A DNA stretch of 10,298 nucleotides from an uncultured Acetatifactor sp. (GTDB taxonomy: Bacteria; Bacillota; Clostridia; Lachnospirales; Lachnospiraceae), in assembly GCA_934394665.1 (NCBI GenBank), contig CAKRRS010000091.1, forward strand, positions 1 to 10,298, given 5' to 3'. Below the pieces are notes generated by a model. The model made no database searches, was not told where the DNA came from, and saw only the letters and a program-made list of their open reading frames with translations. Made by a program: the position numbers and the translations under genes. Positions 7,411 to 10,298 of this stretch are shown here, piece by piece (positions within the stretch are counted from its first letter, which is position 1; the number at the start of each line of letters is the position of its first letter).

Positions 7411-7424
7411 ATTAAGGAGAACCT

Positions 7425-8807
7425 ATGGCAAAAGGAAAGACTGCGACCGTATTTTTCTGTCAGAATTGCGGTTATGAATCCACAAAGTGGCTGGGGCAAT
7501 GCCCCGGATGCCGGGAGTGGAACACCTTCGTGGAGGAGACGATTGATAAGACCGAATTAAAAAATACCGGAACCGGCAGCAGAAGAGAGCGCAGAGAAAA
7601 CCCGGAACCCTGTGTCCTGTCGGAGATCGCGATCCGTGAGGAGAACAAGACACTTACCGGGATCAAAGAACTGGACAGGGTGCTGGGCGGCGGTATCGTG
7701 CAGGGATCGCTTACCCTGGTAGGCGGAGATCCCGGAATCGGTAAATCCACCCTGCTTTTGCAGGTCTGTCATCATCTGTCGGCAGCAGGGCATAAGGTAT
7801 TATATATCTCCGGTGAGGAATCCAAGGTACAGATCAAGATGCGTGCGGATCGTCTGGGGAATTTTTCCGAACAGATGCTGCTTCTGTGTGAGACGAATCT
7901 GGACATCATCAGCGAAGTGATCCGCAGGATGCAACCGGAGATCGTCATCATTGACTCTATCCAGACTATGTACAATGAAAATGTATCTGCGGCACCGGGA
8001 AGTGTCTCCCAGGTGCGAGAGTCCACAGGAATCCTGCTGCAGCTGGCAAAAGGACTGGACATCTCGATCTTTATTGTCGGTCATGTGACGAAAGAAGGTA
8101 CGGTGGCAGGTCCCAGAGTACTGGAACATATGGTGGATACTGTGCTTTATTTTGAGGGAGACCGTCATGCGTCCTACCGTATTCTGCGCGGTGTGAAGAA
8201 CCGTTTCGGGTCTACGAATGAGATTGGCGTCTTCGAGATGAGAGAGACAGGCCTGGCGGAGGTCAAGAATCCTTCAGAATATATGTTGAACGGACGACCG
8301 GAGAATGCCAGCGGATCTGTGGTGGCATGTACGATGGAAGGCACCAGACCGCTGTTGATCGAGCTGCAGGCATTGGTGTGCCACAGTAATTTCGGCATCC
8401 CCAGGAGACAGACCACAGGTACGGATTTTAATCGTGTCAATCTGCTGATGGCGGTATTGGAAAAAAGATCCGGCGTGCAGCTGTCCTCCTGTGATGCGTA
8501 TGTGAATATCACCGGAGGCATCAAGATTCAGGAACCGGCCATTGATCTGGGAATCGTGCTGGCGATTCTTTCCAGTTTCAGGAACCGTGCACTGAATCCG
8601 AAAATGGTAGCTTTCGGAGAAGTAGGATTAAGCGGTGAAGTCCGTGCGGTCAGCATGGCAAAACAGCGTGTGGCAGAGGCGGAGAAGCTCGGCTTTGAGG
8701 AATGCGTGGTGCCAATGGTATCTTTGGAAGAATGTAAAAAAGGAAGTAAGATTAGGGTCATCGGCGTCAGTTCTGTACAGGATGCCATGGATAAAGTATT
8801 TAATTAA
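7425..8807 (+). CDS. radA: DNA repair protein RadA (Sms), RecA-like branch-migration ATPase
   Basis: This 460-residue protein has the standard RadA architecture. The N-terminal zinc finger has Cys12-x2-Cys15 and Cys26-x2-Cys29, within FCQNCG and GQCPGC. The RecA-like core has Walker A GDPGIGKST (101-109), a Walker B-like IVIIDSIQ (173-180), and the RadA-specific KNRFG motif (258-262). A Lon-protease-like C-terminal domain (about 290-460) shows FGEVGLSGEVRAV near 397-409. RadA loads and drives branch migration in homologous recombination and recombinational repair. AAGGAG (7414-7419) lies 5 bases before the ATG. Linkage to clpC is a conserved arrangement in Bacillota. Transcription must come from upstream, through or from within the terminator hairpin. 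No clear terminator follows in the 123-base gap after it. Confidence 0.97.
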   Translation: MAKGKTATVFFCQNCGYESTKWLGQCPGCREWNTFVEETIDKTELKNTGTGSRRERRENPEPCVLSEIAIREENKTLTGIKELDRVLGGGIVQGSLTLVGGDPGIGKSTLLLQVCHHLSAAGHKVLYISGEESKVQIKMRADRLGNFSEQMLLLCETNLDIISEVIRRMQPEIVIIDSIQTMYNENVSAAPGSVSQVRESTGILLQLAKGLDISIFIVGHVTKEGTVAGPRVLEHMVDTVLYFEGDRHASYRILRGVKNRFGSTNEIGVFEMRETGLAEVKNPSEYMLNGRPENASGSVVACTMEGTRPLLIELQALVCHSNFGIPRRQTTGTDFNRVNLLMAVLEKRSGVQLSSCDAYVNITGGIKIQEPAIDLGIVLAILSSFRNRALNPKMVAFGEVGLSGEVRAVSMAKQRVAEAEKLGFEECVVPMVSLEECKKGSKIRVIGVSSVQDAMDKVFN

Positions 8808-8930
8808 AATAATATTCCGGGCAGCAGAAATGTTATTACGAAAACAGAATGCAGAGTGTGCTGGAAGTATGTTAAATATAAGTGATAAAACAACTGTATG
8901 AAATAATCATAAAAGAGGGAGGGAAAAATT

Positions 8931-9779
8931 ATGCCTGTCAAGATAGGAATTGATATCGGCAGCAGCACTACCAAAATCGTAGCTTTTGAAGGAGAACACA
9001 TGCTTCCGCCAATGGCAGTCAAGGCAGACAGCCAGGTGGCATCACTTTACGGTGCCTTCGGAAGATATCTGTATGAGAATAATCTGGAACTTTCCGATGT
9101 GGAAGGCGTGTATATCACCGGTGTGGGAAGCAAATATGTGGAAAAAGCAGTATACGGCTGTCCTACCTATAAGGTGGATGAATTCATCGCCACGGGAACC
9201 GGCGGTTATTATCTCACCGATAAAAAGGAAGTTATCGTGATCAGTATGGGAACCGGAAGCTTTTTCGTCAAGGTAACGGAAAATGAGATGAAGCATCTGG
9301 GCGGTGTAGGATTAGGCGGCGGAACCATCTGCGGATTGTCTGCAATCATGCTGAACACCGGGGACATCCATGAGATCGTACCATTGTGCCGCAAGGGAGA
9401 TGTAGCGAAGATCGACCTGCGGATCGGTGATCTGGCAAAAGAGAAGCTGCCGGGACTGAATCTGGACGTAACGGCATCTAATTTCGGCAAGGCTGATGCA
9501 CAGTCGAAGCCGGAAGACATTGCGGCAGGTATCGTACATATGGTCATCGAGAATATCTGCCAGGCCGGCATCCTGGCTTCCCTGAATACCGGCATCAAGG
9601 ACTATATCCTGATCGGCGGACTGACAAAATTCTTCGAATGCCGCCAGATCATCGAGGACTTCAAGAGCCTGTGGGATGTGAAAATCAGCATACCGGAGTA
9701 CTCTGACTATGCTACGGCCATCGGGGCGGTGATCGCGCCGGATGCGGAGAAAGAGCCGATCTTGGCAGAGCGGGTCTGA
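8931..9779 (+). CDS. coaW: Type II pantothenate kinase
   Basis: This 282-residue protein has the ASKHA fold expected of type II pantothenate kinases, which phosphorylate pantothenate with ATP in the first step of CoA synthesis. Visible motifs are phosphate-1 GIDIGSSTTK (6-15), a candidate catalytic acid in KVDEFIATGTG (Glu84), phosphate-2 VISMGTGSFF (103-112), the glycine-rich GGVGLGGGTICGLS (124-137), LDVTASNFGKAD (178-189) and the adenosine-motif segment ILIGGL (226-231). The length suits the S. aureus-like bacterial form rather than the type III CoaX. A strong GAGGGAGG ribosome binding site lies a few bases before the ATG. The 123 bases between radA and this gene are A/T-rich and hold no terminator or convincing promoter, so whether it is cotranscribed with radA is open. 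Type II enzymes are usually not strongly inhibited by CoA. Confidence 0.92.
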   Translation: MPVKIGIDIGSSTTKIVAFEGEHMLPPMAVKADSQVASLYGAFGRYLYENNLELSDVEGVYITGVGSKYVEKAVYGCPTYKVDEFIATGTGGYYLTDKKEVIVISMGTGSFFVKVTENEMKHLGGVGLGGGTICGLSAIMLNTGDIHEIVPLCRKGDVAKIDLRIGDLAKEKLPGLNLDVTASNFGKADAQSKPEDIAAGIVHMVIENICQAGILASLNTGIKDYILIGGLTKFFECRQIIEDFKSLWDVKISIPEYSDYATAIGAVIAPDAEKEPILAERV

Positions 9780-9847
9780 CAGGATGAGTGAATATAAAGA
9801 GATACTGATAAAAAACGATTGTATGCACAGGTGACTGAAAGTAAAAT

Positions 9848-9883
9848 TTCATTCGAAACTTCATTCGAAACTTCATTCGAAAA
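9848..9883. repeat. Three tandem copies of a 12-bp repeat
   Basis: TTCATTCGAAAC occurs at 9848-9859 and 9860-9871, and TTCATTCGAAAA at 9872-9883. Each unit contains the palindrome TTCGAA. The array ends 11 bases upstream of a -35 box, so its units could be protein-binding iterons for that promoter. It has no spacers and is not a CRISPR. A single ATTCGAAAC also occurs at 6855-6863 in front of the small acidic-protein gene. Confidence 0.9.
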
Positions 9884-9894
9884 GGAAAGAGGGA

Positions 9895-9924
9895 TTGATT
9901 TCTCAACCCCTCATGGTGTATAAT
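9895..9924 (+). promoter_or_regulatory. Sigma-A-like promoter of a probable small RNA
   Basis: TTGATT (9895-9900) and a perfect TATAAT (9919-9924) are separated by 18 bases. Transcription should start near 9931. No protein gene of usual size lies downstream on this strand; a terminator is met about 90 bases on. The promoter therefore appears to serve a short RNA. Confidence 0.7.
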
Positions 9925-9930
9925 CTACTT

Positions 9931-10024
9931 AGAAAGGTTGTCGGAGGTGAAAATTCCGATTTGCCCTCAGTTAGACTAGAAAAGAAATAGCATTCGCTTT
10001 GGACGGAGGATGCTATTTCTTTTT
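9931..10024 (+). ncRNA. Candidate ~95-nt small RNA, possibly antisense to the small hydrophobic-peptide gene
   Basis: The unit is bounded by the promoter at 9895-9924 and the terminator hairpin at 9980-10023. A first hairpin is visible: TCGGA (9941-9945) pairs with TCCGA (9955-9959) around a GGTGAAA-type loop. An alternative pairing GAGG (9944-9947) with CCTC (9965-9968) could form a pseudoknot-like fold. The only coding possibility is a nine-codon frame from the GTG inside GGAGGTG, which has no room for a ribosome binding site, so a non-coding RNA is more likely. Its 3' part is complementary to the 3' end of the convergent small-peptide transcript. No Rfam family was recognised. Ends are predicted from signals only. 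Confidence 0.55.
9980..10023. terminator. Bidirectional terminator shared by the + small RNA and the - small-peptide gene
   Basis: AAAAGAAATAGCATTC (9980-9995) pairs with GGATGCTATTTCTTTT (10008-10023) as a 16-bp stem with one wobble pair and a 12-base loop. A five-T run (10020-10024) follows on the + strand. A four-T run (complement of 9980-9983) follows on the - strand. The stop codon of the convergent small frame (10013-10015) lies inside the stem. Confidence 0.85.
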
Positions 10025-10105
10025 GTTATTATCGTCACCATGTCTGTCGATGTATGATAGAGCTGCAAAGACAACTAACAACAGCAACCTTTCAGATTGT
10101 GTCAT
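10013..10105 (-). CDS. Small hydrophobic peptide, candidate type I toxin
   Basis: This is a 30-residue frame on the - strand, ATG at 10105-10103 and TAG at 10015-10013. It starts MTQSERLLLL, has a hydrophobic stretch LLLLVVFAALSYI (about 7-19), then a polar, charged end around DRHGDD and a closing KKK. This pattern (short polar start, one membrane segment, basic tail) is that of small membrane-active peptides such as TxpA, BsrG and holin-like type I toxins; the match is by general character, not by an alignment. It converges on the + small RNA and shares its terminator. Against it: no Shine-Dalgarno is visible before the ATG. A weak TATACC box (10119-10114) would place the transcript start almost at the ATG, giving a nearly leaderless mRNA. 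Read-through from the tRNA gene is another possibility. Confidence 0.45.
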   Translation of the reverse strand: MTQSERLLLLVVFAALSYIDRHGDDNNKKK

Positions 10106-10150
10106 AGGGTTTTGGTATATGTGTAAACAAATGTAAAGATTAAAAGCAAC

Positions 10151-10177
10151 AAAAAAAGCCGATAAAATCGACTTTTT
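10151..10177 (-). terminator. Intrinsic terminator of tRNA-Trp
   Basis: On the - strand AAAAAGTCGAT (10177-10167) pairs with ATCGGCTTTTT (10163-10153) through a three-base loop, with one G-U pair, and ends in seven T's (complement of 10151-10157). It begins five bases after the tRNA 3' end. On the + strand the same position is a C/A mismatch, so the hairpin is oriented for the - strand. Confidence 0.85.
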
Positions 10178-10181
10178 GAAG

Positions 10182-10252
10182 CAGGGGAAGAGGGGATCGA
10201 ACCCCCGTTAACGGTTTTGGAGACCGCCGCACTACCGCTGTACTATTCCCCT
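10182..10252 (-). tRNA. tRNA-Trp (anticodon CCA)
   Basis: The 71-nt cloverleaf is complete on the - strand. The acceptor AGGGGAA pairs with TTCCCCT, with discriminator G at 10182. The D-arm is GTAC/GTGC with loop AGCGGTA. The anticodon arm is GCGGT-CTCCAAA-ACCGT with anticodon CCA, the variable loop is TAAC, and the T-arm is GGGGG-TTCGATC-CCCTC. It reads UGG as tryptophan. The first base A and the AGGGG acceptor match tRNA-Trp of other Bacillota. The 3' CCA is not encoded (the strand continues CTTC), so it must be added by the CCA-adding enzyme. It stands alone here with its own promoter and terminator, not next to secE-nusG as in some relatives. Confidence 0.97.
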
Positions 10253-10287
10253 ATGAAATTGTATCAGCTGAATCACTGACGAAAGCT

Positions 10288-10296
10288 ATTATAGCA
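10288..10296 (-). promoter_or_regulatory. Extended -10 of the tRNA-Trp promoter, cut by the window edge
   Basis: On the - strand TGCTATAAT (10296-10288) is an extended -10 (TG, one base, TATAAT). A start near 10281 would leave about 30 bases of leader before the mature tRNA 5' end at 10252. The -35 region lies beyond the window. Confidence 0.7.
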
Positions 10297-10298
10297 TA

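Noticed and set aside
8808..8930. Promoter for coaW (TATAAG at 8877-8882)
   Set aside because: No matching -35 at 16-18 bases; too weak to list as a feature.
9784..9834. A 16-codon frame (MSEYKEIL...) just after coaW
   Set aside because: Too short, no proper ribosome binding site spacing, and no membrane or other recognisable feature.
9848..9883. CRISPR-like array
   Set aside because: The repeats are 12 bases and directly joined with no spacers.
9946..9979. Nine-codon leader peptide in the + small RNA starting at the GTG after GGAG
   Set aside because: The start codon overlaps the would-be ribosome binding site and no gene follows for it to regulate.

Overview
The window looks like a chromosomal, housekeeping-type stretch from a Bacillota bacterium of the Clostridia, most likely Lachnospiraceae. 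This is inferred from moderate G+C, strong AGGAGG-type ribosome binding sites, sigma-A-like promoters, a PurN of the type common in Clostridia, a tRNA-Trp beginning AGGGG, and a conserved clpC-radA neighbourhood. No insertion sequence, prophage or CRISPR array was seen.

Bases 1-3859 (all +) hold the end of a purine-biosynthesis operon: the 3' part of purM, then purN (overlapping purM by 7 bases) and purD (13 bases on). A further 23 bases on comes a two-SH3-domain, membrane-anchored protein with a long arginine/proline/glycine/glutamine repeat tail. A hairpin with a GAAA tetraloop probably terminates this unit at 3825-3859.

Bases 3920-8807 hold a proteostasis/DNA-repair block. It starts with a consensus sigma-A promoter whose -10 lies inside an inverted repeat (likely operator). 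Next are a short YtrA-like GntR repressor gene, clpC (overlapping it by one base), a small acidic protein of unknown function behind its own structured leader, a strong terminator, and radA. In Bacillus-type genomes clpC and radA belong to the ctsR-mcsA-mcsB-clpC-radA-disA cluster. Here the GntR gene sits where ctsR-mcsA-mcsB would be, which suggests a different regulator for ClpC.

Bases 8931-9779 encode a type II pantothenate kinase (coaW), the first step of CoA synthesis.

Bases 9780-10298 lack ordinary genes but are dense in signals. They contain a triple 12-bp repeat, a good + strand promoter, a probable ~95-nt RNA, and a two-way terminator. Convergent to that RNA is a 30-codon reading frame for a hydrophobic peptide with a charged, triple-lysine end. 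A tRNA-Trp gene on the - strand follows, with its own terminator and extended -10. The convergent small RNA and small membrane peptide sharing one terminator resemble the layout of type I toxin-antitoxin loci. This is the most interesting candidate in the window, though it is unproven.
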